64,000 nt of DNA from Sipunculus nudus (lineage: Eukaryota; Annelida; Sipuncula; Golfingiida; Sipunculidae): contig CM049318.1 in NCBI GenBank assembly GCA_026874595.1, forward strand, positions 61,478,250 to 61,542,249, given 5' to 3'. The position numbers and the translations under genes were made by a program. Position 1 is the first letter of the stretch. Each line of letters begins with the position of its first letter. Of the stretch, positions 38,171 through 53,200 are shown piece after piece. The notes beneath the pieces were generated by a model. The model did no database searches, was not told where the DNA came from, and saw only the letters and a list, made by a program, of their open reading frames with translations.

Positions 38171-38214
38171 TTAAGCGTCAAACCTCTGGTACGGGTTGTC
38201 ATCCTTGACAAGAC
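38171..38214 (-). CDS. PTTG1IP: PTTG1IP last coding exon 7
   Basis: This 44-nt coding part finishes G174 and encodes LVKDDNPYQRFDA, then TAA at 38173-38171. NPYQRF carries both an NPxY-like and a YxxPhi (YQRF) motif, matching the conserved C-terminus of the family. The acceptor is acctgcag-like (tttgcag) at 38215. It is separated from exon 6 by a 9.3-kb intron. Confidence 0.92.
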
Positions 38215-41200
38215 CTGCAAAAACAAGATAAACATGATATTATAACACAATAAACATGACATGCAGTAACCTGTCATGACTTTATAAACATGACAAAAAT
38301 GTACTGGAGTACCTGATATAAACAGGTCTTGTAAGTACAGTGAAACCTGTGTTATAAGACCACCAATGGGACTTGCTAAAAGTGGTCTAAATTCACAGGT
38401 GGTCTTATTAGACAGGTCAGTTATAATCAATGTGAATGCTTAAGGTTCACCCAAGGGTGGTCTTAAAAGACAGGTGGTCTTATAAGACAGAGAAAAACTG
38501 TAACAAATATAGTCTCTGTAAACAAAATTTGAGAGCAATGAGGAAGCACATACCTCAGGCAATGTCTGTATTTTAATCAATTAACTGGCCTACCCTTTGA
38601 CAACATTTTTAAAATTTTTTGAGAACTTGTGGACTTAATATACAGACAAACAAACAACCAAACAGAGGTGACCACATAACTTCCACAATTGTCACCTGTG
38701 AAGGTATCATGTATGTCATATATTGACCTTGTTTGCTGAAAAAAATGTGAGGGTGACAACTCACTGGAGTAAGGACGGAAGGCCCCTGACCCACCATCCC
38801 ATCCAGAGCAAAAGGCACTGGTTATTAAAATAAAGACAGTAGACTACACCCAGAGTATAAAAATATTCTTTATTTCATTTTCCATAATATGGTATATATA
38901 TATTTTAGTTTGGAAAATGATTTTTGCACAATTTTCAACCCTTTATTTTCTTATTATGAAAGTGGAAGACAGCAATATAATCTCAAAATCACTATGTTCA
39001 AAAGTATGCATTTTATTCCCATAAAAAATGAGGGATACAAATGATACTTTGTCTCCCCCCCCCCTTTGAAAAAGCAAGGGGGACATATCTCCTTGCCCCC
39101 CCCCCCCCCCCACCTGAAACAAGGACCACTTACCAGGTATTACATGTAGAACTAGAGCTATGATTGAGAGTTATTGCTCTTCTCAGTTAAATTTCTATAC
39201 TTAAACCACTTTTCAAGTTTGTCATACTTTTGCCACAACACTGCATAAATAATAAATAATGATCCTATCAATTGGTTAAACCATGGAGCAGTTGGCCAAT
39301 CAAATGCCAATTAGCTTATTTCTGGCCAATGGTGTTTTCCCTAGGATGTGCATGTTCACTGGCTATGATTAATTGCTGATGTAGCTAGTTAAGTCACACT
39401 TTCGGTAGAATGGTCCAATACTATAACATTCATATGATATGATACTGATACAATATCTGACTTTATACTGTGATGGGAAAGTGCACTGGTGGATAATTAC
39501 AGCCCTATAAGTCTCTCATTACTTTGTCAGTGCTCTATATACAAGATACACATGCCACATAATAACCAATCAGGCCTTTGTCATAGATCTGTCTTACTAA
39601 ATACGGCTGCAATAAACAAGATGAACACCAATAATTACAGTTACCAGGAAATGTAAGATTTGAAAAAATTTGCTCAGAAATGTATACTGTCTGAGTTATT
39701 TAGAAATTACAAATGCTGAAAGGGACCAGACTTATGATAAATACTGTTAAATCTTTCATAAATCACATGATAATATATAAAATAAAGAGGACAAGGAATC
39801 AACAATCCTTGACCTTGACATATTCTTTCATCAACTGCTTAATTTTTACATTGCAAATGATCTGATGTACATTGCATGCAGTTTTTTAATCCACAACTTA
39901 AAATCCCTGCTATATGGCCTTATATACAATGTGCTGGTATGGCCTGTGTTCTTTAATCTACCACTTGCAATTTTTCCAAAGATTCTTATATACTTTATAT
40001 ACATACATTTTTTCCTACTTCATGGTGTATACATGTCCTTTCTAGATCATTAACTTCAACTAAAACAATTTTTTTGGCCTCCAATTTTTTTTAAAAGCTG
40101 ATTTGTCTAATTCTTAACCTAAGTATACAGAGGCATATCCATGATTTTGGAATGGGGTGAGTCTAACCCATGAAGACTAATAAGAAACATAAAAAAAGGT
40201 CCCCTAATCCAGAAAGAGAAGGGTCCAGGGCCAAAAAAACTGGTGTAAACTCCTGAGAAATAAGTTGTTGCAGCTCAAAAGGAGGGGGTAAGGACTCCCT
40301 GCCCCCCCCCCTTGATCCGCCATTGGTAAGCACATCTGCATGGTTTCATTTCAGTTTAGGTTTATGTGACAGGGTGGTAGCACTCGCCTCCTGTCATTTA
40401 TTTTATAACCTGGTGTCATTCAGGCCCAGTGTCTACCACACCTGTAGGTCATGGGTGCGTAATCATCCCCATTGCAACCTTCCACAGACATTTTGTGAGT
40501 GATACATGGCTGTGGGGTACAGCCTTCCCATTAGGCCTGCAGGACATATACCCTGGGCTGGGGCTGACGGTAAAAATCTCACTACTTCTCTGCTAAGATA
40601 TGAACTCGAGACCTCCTAGTTTTGAGTCCTGTGCTCTACCCTTAGACCGCAAAAGCTGGTTAAATCAATAACTTATGTAACCTTCAAACTAATCTGATTT
40701 ACATGCATGCTTGTGTCCTTTAATCCTAAACTGACATTTCCATCCTAATGTTTCTATATAAACTGTAAGGTATCTTTTTTATCAATGATATCAGTTGCAT
40801 GCATACTTATACACACTTGGTGCAGGTAAAGTGCAGGTACACACCTGACACAACTGCTGACACGTTTCAATATAAAAATTTGTCAGTGCAGTTTTATAGG
40901 ATTTTCACCTGTTCAAATGGCACCCTTGACATTTCTGTCTACACTTCCATACTGCAGGCTGATTTCTTTGGCAAAACTGCATGCAAAGCTGTACACATTA
41001 CCACACGCTGCACCACATGAATGGGCACTGTCTTTCTTATTTCATTTTAAGCCACGATAGCTTCCACTTCAGCACCAATTAAAGTGGACATGCAGTTATA
41101 TGATCCTTCTTGATGTTCATATGTACATGCTAAGTCAAAATAAACAGATACAGCCTCAATGATTATGATAATTCATAATTAATTGATCTTATTATTTAAT

Positions 41201-44200
41201 ACTGAGGATTTAGTTTTCAGCCCACCAGCCAGTAGGGTCCTAGTTCTGAGCATATTAAAAGAATTTGCTTTAATCTACTTGCATGCAAAATTGCTGGTCT
41301 AGGAGTTGCACAACATGCCCTTTAATAGATAGATATATGTCAGTCAGTATGACATACAGAGGATTATCACAATGGCTTAGTGGACCAAGTCAGCTGAGTT
41401 CAGTTGAATGATTATCAGCTCATGGTAGCTGCTAGTGAGTAAGAAACAGCTGATGAATAAATGTAATATCAAAATGTTAACTTCCATGTACAGTCAGCCT
41501 AAAAGAAAGGCACTTGTCACTTGTGTTGCAAACTTTCTGAATATTATCATGCTCAAATTTTATTCAAATGTGTCTTGAAGACAGAAAAATTTAAAGTCTC
41601 TGACCTGACCCAGGAGTCTGTTTAAACACTGTTTAAGTTTTTCCTAAATATGATCAATATAAACTGTTGATCTATGGCTATCGGTATTTGACATTTACAT
41701 AATCTGTAAGCTAATAATATTCTCTTAAATGTGGTACTGATACATTAAATCTTTGGGATTTCCAAAAACTTGTTTAATCTTTAAAGGTTTTAAAACAGTT
41801 TTATTAGTGTATATATTTTAACTTTAAACTAACACTTCTCAGCCATTTATCCTTGAAATCAATACATTTATCCTATATGGAGTTGTAAACATGTTGTAAA
41901 ATGTGTATTTTGCATATTTTTTTTCCTATCTAGAATGAGAAGCCTAATAATGGTAAAAATAAAAAAAAATGAGTGTATTTTTTACATCTACAAATTAAAT
42001 AACCTATAAATAGGCAATTGTGAGAGTTAACTGCCAAAATAAGTAAACAAGTATGGGGATGGGGGGGGGGGGGGTACATGTATTTTAGTGTCACGGTGAA
42101 GGATTATTCTGTAGTTGTTACAAGTATGTGGAATAAAAGTGTTTTTAGTCAAATTTCTGAAATGCATTCAATATTTTAAATTCTATTAAAACTAACTAAA
42201 ATATAGAGCATATTCTCAGCTTTAAGAATATGTACATGTCAAGTGGTCTAAGACCAGCAGTTTGTAAAATATTGAGGGAAAACTAAAACAATGATTATAC
42301 ATGCTAATGAGACAGTCCCGAAACCTCGATAGATCATAGTCGAATGGTAAAACAACCTGGAAATACCCAAATGTCCCAAAAACCAACACATGCAACAACA
42401 GATAGAATGAACACAGATACAACACTTTCATGGATTTATCCATCCACTGCTGCCAGAAGATTCTTAAAGGTTTGAAGTTGAGGAACATTTGAGTCTCTAT
42501 GGCAACAGTTTATTATAAATATAATTGTGATAAATATGAATAGTAATATCTGTAAAAAATATAACACTTTCCAGGGCTGAACAATGTAAAAACATTCATT
42601 CACAAAAAAGTACAATCAGACAGAGCAGATCTCAGCTGATGGGATTACACAGTGTATCAAACCTTTTGATTTTTTATATATATGAAAACCTACACTTAAT
42701 CAAAATTTATAATTTGATCAAACATTTATTTACATTTATAATTAATAATTTCTTAAGTGCATTTTTTTCACTATCAAACAGTTTAATATGTTTCAGTGAA
42801 AAATCATTATCATATGATCACAAATAACAACCCAAGATCCAGAGGTGGTGGAATGACATAGCATATCTTGCTCTATCTATACGCTGCCAGTTTACTGTCT
42901 ACTAATGATTTTTAATACCTGATGGCAGGTAAGCAAACAATGAAATGCATCATGTGTATATTGCAATATATTGCAACTGGCAGTCATTCAAATACAATCT
43001 TTATATAGTTATTAAGCAACAACATGCAACATTGAGGAAAATCTCCCAGCTAAGAGCTGGCTTATGAGCATTATGAATTGCTCAGGAGTGTATTTCCCTG
43101 GACACACAAACAAGTGATTAGATCTTTTTGGATCTTCTTAGGTACACTAATAATACCATTTTGATGTTGGCTCTCATACACAAGTATTATATATAAAGCT
43201 GAATTTAAAACCTACAGATATCTAATTGGCTATACCCCTCATACAGTGGTCACACTACATTTGTTCTATTACTTATTCCACTTAACCACTGCTTTCAATA
43301 GCAGGGTTTATAAAGTATCACTATTGGGGAGTTGGTACAGGACCAAGAATGTTTCAGCCAATGAGAACAGACTATTAGGGTTTCAAACTTGGTCAGACCA
43401 TCAACACCAATGTCTCATTATGTGGACTTGTACAGCAAAAGTACCGTAGTGTAACCACTGCATAAGCAATGTACTAATTTTCTGAACAAGTAAACTTGCA
43501 GCAATCAAATTTAAATAGAAATAAAATCACAGGAGGTTTGGGGTAACACTGGGTATCAACTATAATTACTGGGAAGGTGAAAGAGAAACAGAAAACATGG
43601 AGAAAAGAGATAGAAAAAGACTGTACCACAAATCCCTCAACTGTCATCGTTGGAGAGTTTCCTATAATCCGAGGCTGGCTGGTTCAAACCTGGACAAAAA
43701 AATATGCAGCAAGAGCATGCAGAAAAGGTACTAGGTTAATTCAATTAATGTTTGTTAGTAAAGAAAGAGCTTTGTGCATCAGAGAGTGCTAGAAAAGGAA
43801 AGTCAACTGGCACTCCATTCATTACTGATGTTATCAGAGACCGATCACAAGACCAGTTTTTTAGGGGTCTCAGTTTTGGTCTCTGGTGTCCTGGTTTATG
43901 TCTTGGTCTAAGTCTTCATGTCCTGGATTAAGTCCTGGTCCCTGTTTAAGTCCTGGTCTCAGTCTCATTCTCTTGTGCCCTTGTTTAAGTCCTGGTCTCA
44001 GTCTCAGTTTCTGGTGTCCTGGTTTGAGTCCTGGTCTCAGTCTTGGTCTCTGGTTACCTGGTTTGAGTCCTGGTCTCAGTCTTGGTCTCTGGTTACCTGG
44101 TTTAAGTCCTAGTATCAGTCTCGGTCTCTGGTGTCCTTGTTTAAGTCCTGGTCTCAGTCTCGGTCTCTGGTGTCCTTGTCTAAGTCCTGATCTCAGTCTC

Positions 44201-47200
44201 GGTCCCTGGTGACCTGGTTTAAGGCCTGGTCCAAGTCTCAGTCTCTGGTGTCCTGGTTGAAGTCCTGGTCTCTGTCAATGGTGTCCGGGTTGAAGTCCTG
44301 GTCTCAGTCTCTGGTGTCCTTGTTTAAGTCCTGGTATCAGTCTCGGTCTCTGGTTTCCTTGTTTAAGCCCTGTTCTCAGTCTCGGTCTCTGGTGTCCTTG
44401 TTTAAGTCCTGGTCTCAGTCACGGTTTTGGAGTCCCTGTTTACGTCCTGGTCTCAGTCTTGTTCTCTAGTGTCCTTGTTTAAGTCCTGGTCTCAGTCTCG
44501 GACTCTGGTGTCCTGATTTAAGTCCTGGTCTCAGTCTCTGGTGTCCTGGTTTAAGTCCTAGTCTCAGTCTTGGTATCTGGTGTCCTGTTTTATGTCTTGG
44601 TCTCATTCTTCAAATCCTGGATTTAGTCCTGTGGTGTCCTGGATTTAGTCTTGGTCTCTCATGTCCGTGTTTAAGTCTTGGTCTCAGTCTCGGTCTCTTG
44701 TGTCTTGTGCACCATACAATTTTTTACATATATGTTTTGTGCTCTGGTTAATTTTCTTTTTTTTCTGTATGTCCACACTGCTTTTTAATTTATCTATTGG
44801 TCTGGTAGTAGTATAACATCAACTGATCACTCCATAGATACTATGTCAAGACGCTGTCAAATGTTTAAGGTATGACAGTCTTGATGTCTCCGTCTTTGAT
44901 CTTGCAGTTAAGTCTTGGTCTTAGATTGTGTAGTTTTGGTCTTTGGTATCTGGTCCCATGATCTTGGGTTTGGTCAAGGATTGACCTAGATACACTCCAT
45001 TCACACAGTAAGCATAAACCATTTTGATTTGAGTCTTAAAATTATTTGTGTGTTAAAATAGCAGTACAAAGCATGTTCTAACCATGTTAACCAAAATACC
45101 TAAAATATGATATGAAAGTGGTCTCAAATCATTTTCCTACTGGTCAAACAAAAATGATATTTGTAAGGACTTTGATTGATTATCTGTGTTCCCCTCACTC
45201 AGTACAAGCCTCTGTAAGAGCTCTGCTGCTGCAAATTTTGTTTCTAACATAAGTATAGTGTCAATCATCACTCTGAATACATGTTATATCAGAATTTTTT
45301 CAATATACATGCATTCAATAATAAAGCAGCATTGCAAATTTCCTACTTAAGTTCTCATCCACTGTTAACCACCTTCGTTTTACTGAATACAAACTTCACA
45401 GTACAACTTCAATATCACATGAACTGACCAAACAAATGAACATTTTAACACAACTATGACAGTCACTGTGACAGATATACCTAAAATTAGACAGATGCTA
45501 TAAACCGAGTACTGACAGTGCAGATATATTTTTGTTAAATAAATATAATTATACACACAGCAGATGATATATTAAAGAACAGTTGCAGGGTTGGGACCAG
45601 GTGCAAGTGACGTGAGAGTACCTAGGTACTACTGCAGGTAATTGTGAAGTGGTCATTACAGAGCAAGGTGCAGGTACTTGACTTCTGTAATTTACCTAGG
45701 TACAGGTATTACTGGTCATGAACATACCTTGGTACAGTGACAGGTAAATTTAGTGTAGTTCACAGATATTCAAATTTGAAATAACTGCACACTTTTACAC
45801 TCTGTGCAAGTAAAGCATGTCCATTTCTAGTGTCACACATATACCTGGAGTACATTATATCATGTAAATATATTCCAGTCCCATTTACAACTTACAACCT
45901 GCTGACAGCCAGCTGGTACTAGAACAGGTACTCTGAACTGTGTGCCTAGATGAAGGTACAGAAACAAGCACCTGGTCCCAACCCAAAAGATTGGATATAC
46001 ATTTTTGAAAAACTAAATATAATTACAAAAACAGATGAACAGATAGATGATAAATGTATATAAGTAACAGCTGCTGACTCAAATCATCTGGAGACCCTGG
46101 ATTAAGGTGACTAGGGAAGCTGATATTTAATAGCATCTGGTCATTCTCTACTTCATCAACTAAACGAGAGAATGACATCACTGATATTAATTAACAGATT
46201 GTTTACAGATTTAAAAGGTGACAAAATACAGAATTAATACAGACTTGTAATTCCTGTGTAAAATCAACTGCAGGACCAATGTTTCCCAAAGAGACATCCA
46301 ATACCAGTCTTCAAATAGACTATAAATTCTTATTGAAGTTACAATTTAGGGATAAGAACAGGCCATTAAGAGAGATATGACAATCAATTAGTGGTAATTT
46401 AAAATGGTGGTTTTTTTTTTAAAGATGCAGTGGATAAAATCACTAATGATAATGATGTTCTTGGCTGCAATTCTCTCAACCTGTATATAAAGCAAGCACT
46501 ATATGTAACTAAATCACAATGCAGATCTGTCATGTATTCTGTGTTCAGCAGTTGCTGTTTAAATGGTGAATAGGCAGCTAGAAAAGGTGAAAGCTACTGT
46601 TTCAGTACAGTTGACTTAATACAGTACACGTAGGCTGAAATACATGATGCACAAAATAAAAAAAGCCCAGACAGAGAATACAATGTACATAAGATAAAGA
46701 AGGAAATAATATGACATGTTCAAAAAATCACCTGATAACTTTACAAACACTGACTGTGTATGACAGGGAGCCTTTTTAAACAGACCTACCTTTTGTTCCG
46801 ATGCCTGATATGAGGCCATGAAAATAAGGCAAGTCAATTAAACTAATATACAACTATATTTTGGCAAACTCCAGAAATCAACCACAAAGATTTCTACTAA
46901 AATGTTTAATCTACTAACTGGTTTCATCTTTGAAGATTTAATTATATTCAGTATACTGACAGCAGCACCTTACAGGCCAATAAATTATAAGTTATATAAG
47001 GGAAGTAAAAAATATGGTGAAGATCATGACCCTTTTTTTTATCAAGTTCTGTCTGCTTAGGAGCAATCTAGAGATGCTTAATTTCCAAAGATGCCAGTCA
47101 TTCGCACTTCTACATTGCAATTAAAATTGTTCAAAAATATAAAACTTGTGTATGGTCCTCCAAATTTGTGTTAAAGATACAGGTTTACAAGAACAATGGG

Positions 47201-50200
47201 CATACAAAATTTCAGAGCAATCCACCTTCAAAAATCAAAGGAATCCATGGAGCCATAACTGAGAATTCTGGTTTTCTGCATGAATTTCACAAAAAATAGA
47301 CCAGTACAAAGTCAAGGTTGTTCTCATCATCAATGTCATGATCCTATTTTAGAGAGAATTCATCCTGTGAACCTGTAACCGTGTACATACAAAATTCCTA
47401 ACGATTTCTCAAAATAATTATTTTTTCCTGCCAGCAGTATTTTTCTGGATAGTGGTAATAATGAACTAAACCCATAATATCCCTCATCCTAATCTGTGGG
47501 AAGACGATTGAAACAAAAGAAAGCATATCTTACCGTATTTGCGCCTGATTTCATCATGCTTTTTCATCCTCTCAGCACGTCTAAAACAAATGACACATCT
47601 CATTATAATACAACATCATACTGTGATTAATTTAATTATGATTTGCTGTAAGTTGCTACATTATAAGGTTTTCAAACTAGTGTTCTTTCTTGTGCAAAGA
47701 AAAGAAAATTCTCATAAAAATTTATACAAGGCCTACAGGCCTAATGCGAACCTGTGAAATGGGATATACATCAGGTATAATGGTTCCATGATAACATGTC
47801 TGACAATTATTGGAAAAGTACTTTATTACTTTTCAAGTACATTTGTGACACATACTTGTACAAAGCAAGAACTAAACATTTTGAATCCAAGTACAAGCAC
47901 CATCTACACAAACGTCACTTCTGAAATACTGGCATGAATGAACACAACACAAAAATTGATTGTAGGTGGCTCCACCAGTTTTGTGTATGAGAAAGCCATC
48001 AAAGATGTATGGACATGCAAAATTTCAGGCTTTTTTTTTTCACAGTCAACCAAAATTTTTGAAATGGCTTCTCCTGTGACTGGAATAGAGTGAAGAGATT
48101 TGGAAAAGATGATTTTTTAAGTTTTATTTAGCTTTTTCCCTATAAAATCTGAGTCAAAGCAGATAGTAGAAAAATTAACCTTAATCCAATGAAGTTTGAC
48201 ATGTGACTGATACTGCCATAAAATTTGGTGCATGGGTTAACATATGAACGATGACAGACAGACAAGGGCAGACGATTGACGCCACGCCATCGCAGAAGCT
48301 CACAGGTTTGATAACAAATCCCTAAATAAAATTCAATGATGGCCATACCATTGTCCTTAAATTTCAGGAAACAGAAAATGGATCAAAACAGCCCTCCTGT
48401 TGGTTATATTTGTATACAGTGCCAAATTAATGACACTTTAATTTTTAACAACTGCATTTCCATTAAAATTTTAATAGTGCCTATTTACCTATTTTTAATA
48501 GGTAAACAAGACATTTTAAAGAATTTACTTGTAATTATATTGAACTGTGACTATCTTTTCGATATCATCATCTAAGTATATATTTAAAAATATTACTTGC
48601 TATGAAACTGTTAGAAAAAAGACTGAGGTTGTTAACAATACTCAGGCCTATAAATACAGTGGCTTCTGCCCAGTCAGCCAAGCTTGTACTCATATATAAT
48701 CAAATATAATTTAATATGATTTGACTTACCTCTCTTCAGATTTAGCCTTCCTTTCTTCCTTCTGTCTCTCAAACTTAGCTTCCTCCTGCTGGAACCTATA
48801 AATTAAAACATCAAATTTATTGTAAAATGCAATACCATACAATTTATATGTTAAAGCATGGTATAGTGCAGAAAATCTGATTAATGCGTAAAAAAAACCA
48901 AGTTTAACCCTTTCCATACAATTTACTTTTTATCATAATATGTAACAGAATATTGAAGTGTAAAATAAGAATAAAAACACTTTGTTTGCAAAACATAAAC
49001 ATTTTTAACTTAAGTAATTCACAGTAAAAGATAAATTTACTGGCATATGCCCTTTATTTTGCAAATTACAGGCCAGGGGGCTCCTTGAAAGTTTGAACCC
49101 TGCAAATTACAGGCCAATCGGTGCCTTAACTTTTTGAGCCCTGCATCATGTCACTTCCTGGTTACCGCATCAGATAATGACAATTAGGGTTCGTGAAAAA
49201 CTTGTTTACGGAAACTGACACTGTAATAACCACCACTTTAAGCTGTATCAAAATAAAAAGGCTCTTATCAATTTTTAATCAAAGCTTCTCATTTTACTTC
49301 TAGGATATCAGTGTACTTTGTTGTTTTGCTAGGACAGTGAGAAGGGAATTGTTTATCCCCACAGAGCCACATCAAACATCTATAAAGTCTTCAGTAGGCC
49401 ATAACTGACAAAACTAAATACACTTTATAATATGTCACATTTACAATAAAATACAATTATATATATAAAATATATATAAAGTGTTATTACATATATTGGC
49501 AGATGTATTCATTATTTCAACATATGACCTGTGATATCTCAGTTTTAGCGTATATGCAAAATGAGGGCCCCCATGAAAAGTTTAGAGAAAGTTTCAGCGC
49601 AAAATAACACTTTTGGACCACACACAAATCCTCAAATTATAGTGGGATTAAAAGACTTTAAAATGCCCATTCACCTAAGTTTTGAAAAAAAAAGAATTTA
49701 TGTTATTTCTGGCTTCCTCTATGTATATTAATAATCTAAGGGTAATTTTGGTTGTGAAAGTTCTTATAAAGTCTTCATACATGTTTGTAAACACAGCAAT
49801 GTTGACAGATGGGGAAAAAACATGTTACCTAAGGTGGTATGTAGCATATACGCAAAGGTAGAAAGGTCACTTGTTGCAAATCGGCATTTGCAAAGCTCTG
49901 GCTTATCTGACATGCTGTTAGCTGCCCTTGTTGTTTCTTTTGATTATTTTGGCTGGCCCCAACATATTATAAACACATTGATATAAAAAAAAAGAAGCCT
50001 GTGTGCGGTGATATCATCGTTTTCTGGCCTATTTTTATAAAAGCTCCAATGGATTACCTTTAGTTTATAAAGGTCAGAGAGGTAAAAGGGCCCCTTAAAA
50101 ATAATACCACATTGAATACTACATATCCAATTCTGTTTACAACATTGCATGTAGAAATTATGGGTATACCCCCAATTTATATATTAACTTTTTTTAAAAT

Positions 50201-53200
50201 ATATAATTCTATTTCATCATGAAAGTTTCTTGAATTATCAAGTTGCAATGTAGGCTTGTTAGGTCTGTTATTCTATGTGAAAATGTCTTGCACAGCACAA
50301 ACTGAATCACATATACCTGGCAGGCCACACATAGGCCACAGACCACAGTTTATCAGCCCCTGCACTAAGCTGCTGTCACTATTTTACATCTTGATTTAAC
50401 TTACTTCTTTTTCTGACGGCCTCCTGATCTGCAGCAGCAGCAATAGACGCAGCAGCAGAGAGACAGAAGGATGACACCACCCAGCGTCCCCATCACGATC
50501 AGCAATACCTGGAAGTTCACTGTCAACAAACACAAAATACAAAGTACAATATACACAGCAGCACAGAGACATGAGAATGACACCGCCTAGTGTCCCCATC
50601 ACGATCAGCAATACCTGGAAGTTCACTGTCAACAAACACAAAATACAAAGTACAATATACACAGCAGCACAGAGACATGAGAATGACACCGCCTAGTGTC
50701 CCCATCACGATCAGCAATACCTGGAAGTTCACTGTCAACAAACACAAAATACAAAGTACAATATACACAGCAGCACAGAGACATGAGAATGACACCGCCT
50801 AGTGTCCCCATCACGATCAGCAATACCTGGAAGTTCACTGTCAACAAACACAAAATACAAAGTACAATATACACAGCAGCACAGAGACATGAGAATAACA
50901 CCGCCTAGTGTCCCCATCACGATCAGCAATACCTGGAAGTTCACTGTCAACAAACACAAAATACAAAGTACAATATACACAGCAGCACAGAGACAGGAGA
51001 ATGACACCGCCCAGTGTCCCCATCACGATCAGCAATACCTGGAAGTTCACTGTCAACAAACACAAAATACAAAGTACAATATACACAGCAGCACAGAGAC
51101 ATGAGAATGACACCGCCTAGTGTCCCCATCACGATCAGCAATACCTGGTAGTTCACTGTCAACAAACACAAAATACAAAGTACAATATACACAGCAGCAC
51201 AGAGACATGAGAATGACACCGCCTAGTGTCCCCATCACGATCAGCAATACCTGGTAGTTCACTGTCAACAAACACAAAATACAAAGTACAATATACACAG
51301 CAGCACAGAGACATGAGAATGACACCGCCTAGTGTCCCCATCACGATCAGCAATACCTGGAAGTTCACTGTCAACAAACACAAAATACAAAATACAATAT
51401 ACACAGCAGCACAGAGACATGAGAATGACACCGCCTAGTGTCCCCATCACGATCAGCAATACCTGGAAGTTCATTGTCAACAGACACAAAATACAAAGTA
51501 CAATATACACAGCAGCACAGAGACATGAGAATGACACCGCCCAGCGTCCCCATCACGATCAGCAATACCTGGAAGTTCACTGTCAACAAACACAAAATAC
51601 AAAATACAATATACACAGCAGCACAGAGACATAAGAATGACACCGCCTAGTGTCCCCATAACCATCAGCAATACCTGGAAGTTCACTGTCAACAAACACA
51701 AAATACATAGTTATCAAATGTAACAATTCGATTCATATAAAAGTTGTTCAGAAGACCAAATAACATTAGATTCTTTCATTAAAACTTAATGACAGCTGAA
51801 CTACAACACACAGAAACTCTAAAAATATAACTAAACACAAGTCTGAGAGATTTGTTCATACAGCTTAATTATAATATTCTTGTATGGCTTTTATTTCTTT
51901 ATGTGGATAATATGTAGAACATAAAACACAGAAACCTACATGCCATACATGAATAAAATTAATATAGTGGGACCTCCTAAATATAGACGCAGGATAACCT
52001 GGACACGTTATAGAGATTTCTATATATGATTTCTTGAAATAGCAGCCTGCAATTCAAGCAGGTTATCCCTGGTTTTTCCAGGTGCTGATATCATACTGAC
52101 CCCAGCACACTCCCCAGCGGGCATCACTGAGTCCTCCTCCACAGGTGTGTACCGGCAAGATGTTCCCAACCGGGTACGGCAGGCATGCCTTGTTGGAATG
52201 ACAGTACATACACTGAAAGAAACATGAGTACAACATAAAATGTCAATTATCTCACTTATATGCAGGAAAAATATTTGTTAAGCCAAAAAAAATAGGTATG
52301 GTTCTCAGGTATGTTTTTTCAGAAATCAGTGCGGGTGGGCAATTTTTTTTTTACTTTTTTTTTATATTCTCTGATAAAAATGTCATATGATCAAGGAAAA
52401 GCATGATAATAACAGAAATATTTTGCTAATCAGGTAAAATCTCTATATAACAAAGGAAATCTGATCAAAATTGTATTATTTTATCTTCTTGGAAGATGAA
52501 ATAAAAGTAAAAATTCTTTATGCATGGGGTTAAAATTGATGTGGGCGGTGCCTGAGAACCATACCTTTAATTTTTTTGGCCTTAGATATATGCATAATAA
52601 TTTTAGGGGTTTCTAAAGGCATTACCATAAAGATCATCGAGGGGGGTCATTCAGATCACCATCTGGAGCCAGGAATTTTTTTTAAAGGAAAAATGCTGCA
52701 TTTCTCACAAAGCCCTATGGGGGGGTTTATGAGCTGCCATGGCGGAGGTCTGCACTCTTTGAGTGCTTTTCTAGTTCTGAAATATTTTGAACATATGATT
52801 AAACTTGTCTTTACACACCTTTTCCTTAAACTATACAGTTATTGTTCATTAAAAGATCCAATAAGATTTAAAATAAATAAAGATTGTCTGTAGCAGGAAT
52901 GGCAAGTTTACTGCAGGGTTGTGTATATCAGATTAAACTCGACAAGTGATCACACCAATCTTGCTAAAGGGCGCAACAATACACTGGTGTTTTAATACAC
53001 GTTGATACATATTGAAACACTGCACAGGTGTCATCAGATGTTCCTGTATCAATATGCTGATAACAATTGTTCATATGATGAAAAGTGATGTTGAGTATTT
53101 AATTACATTCTCTCTGATTGGGATTAGTGTCAGGCATGTCAGAAGAAACATCCCCGGTTAGAAATCTGCTGAAACCATCTTAATTTACTGTCTGTTTGGA

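Larger units (their letters stand above)
38510..43860. other. Intron 6 interior, CpG-poor
   Basis: Apart from the SINE at 40365, the family E copy at 40135 and poly-G/C tracts, I see only AT-rich intron sequence. ORFs here are short and antisense, or lack motifs. Confidence 0.6.

Noticed and set aside
43577-43792. Short plus-strand ORF with GGTTCAAACC as a gene or tRNA
   Set aside because: The B-box-like string lacks an A box at the right distance, and the ORF is antisense in an intron without motifs.
50396-51701. Many overlapping 70-100-codon ORFs on both strands with identical sequences
   Set aside because: All come from the 106-bp array. Only the exon 4 reading frame at 50405-50519 joins exons on both sides.
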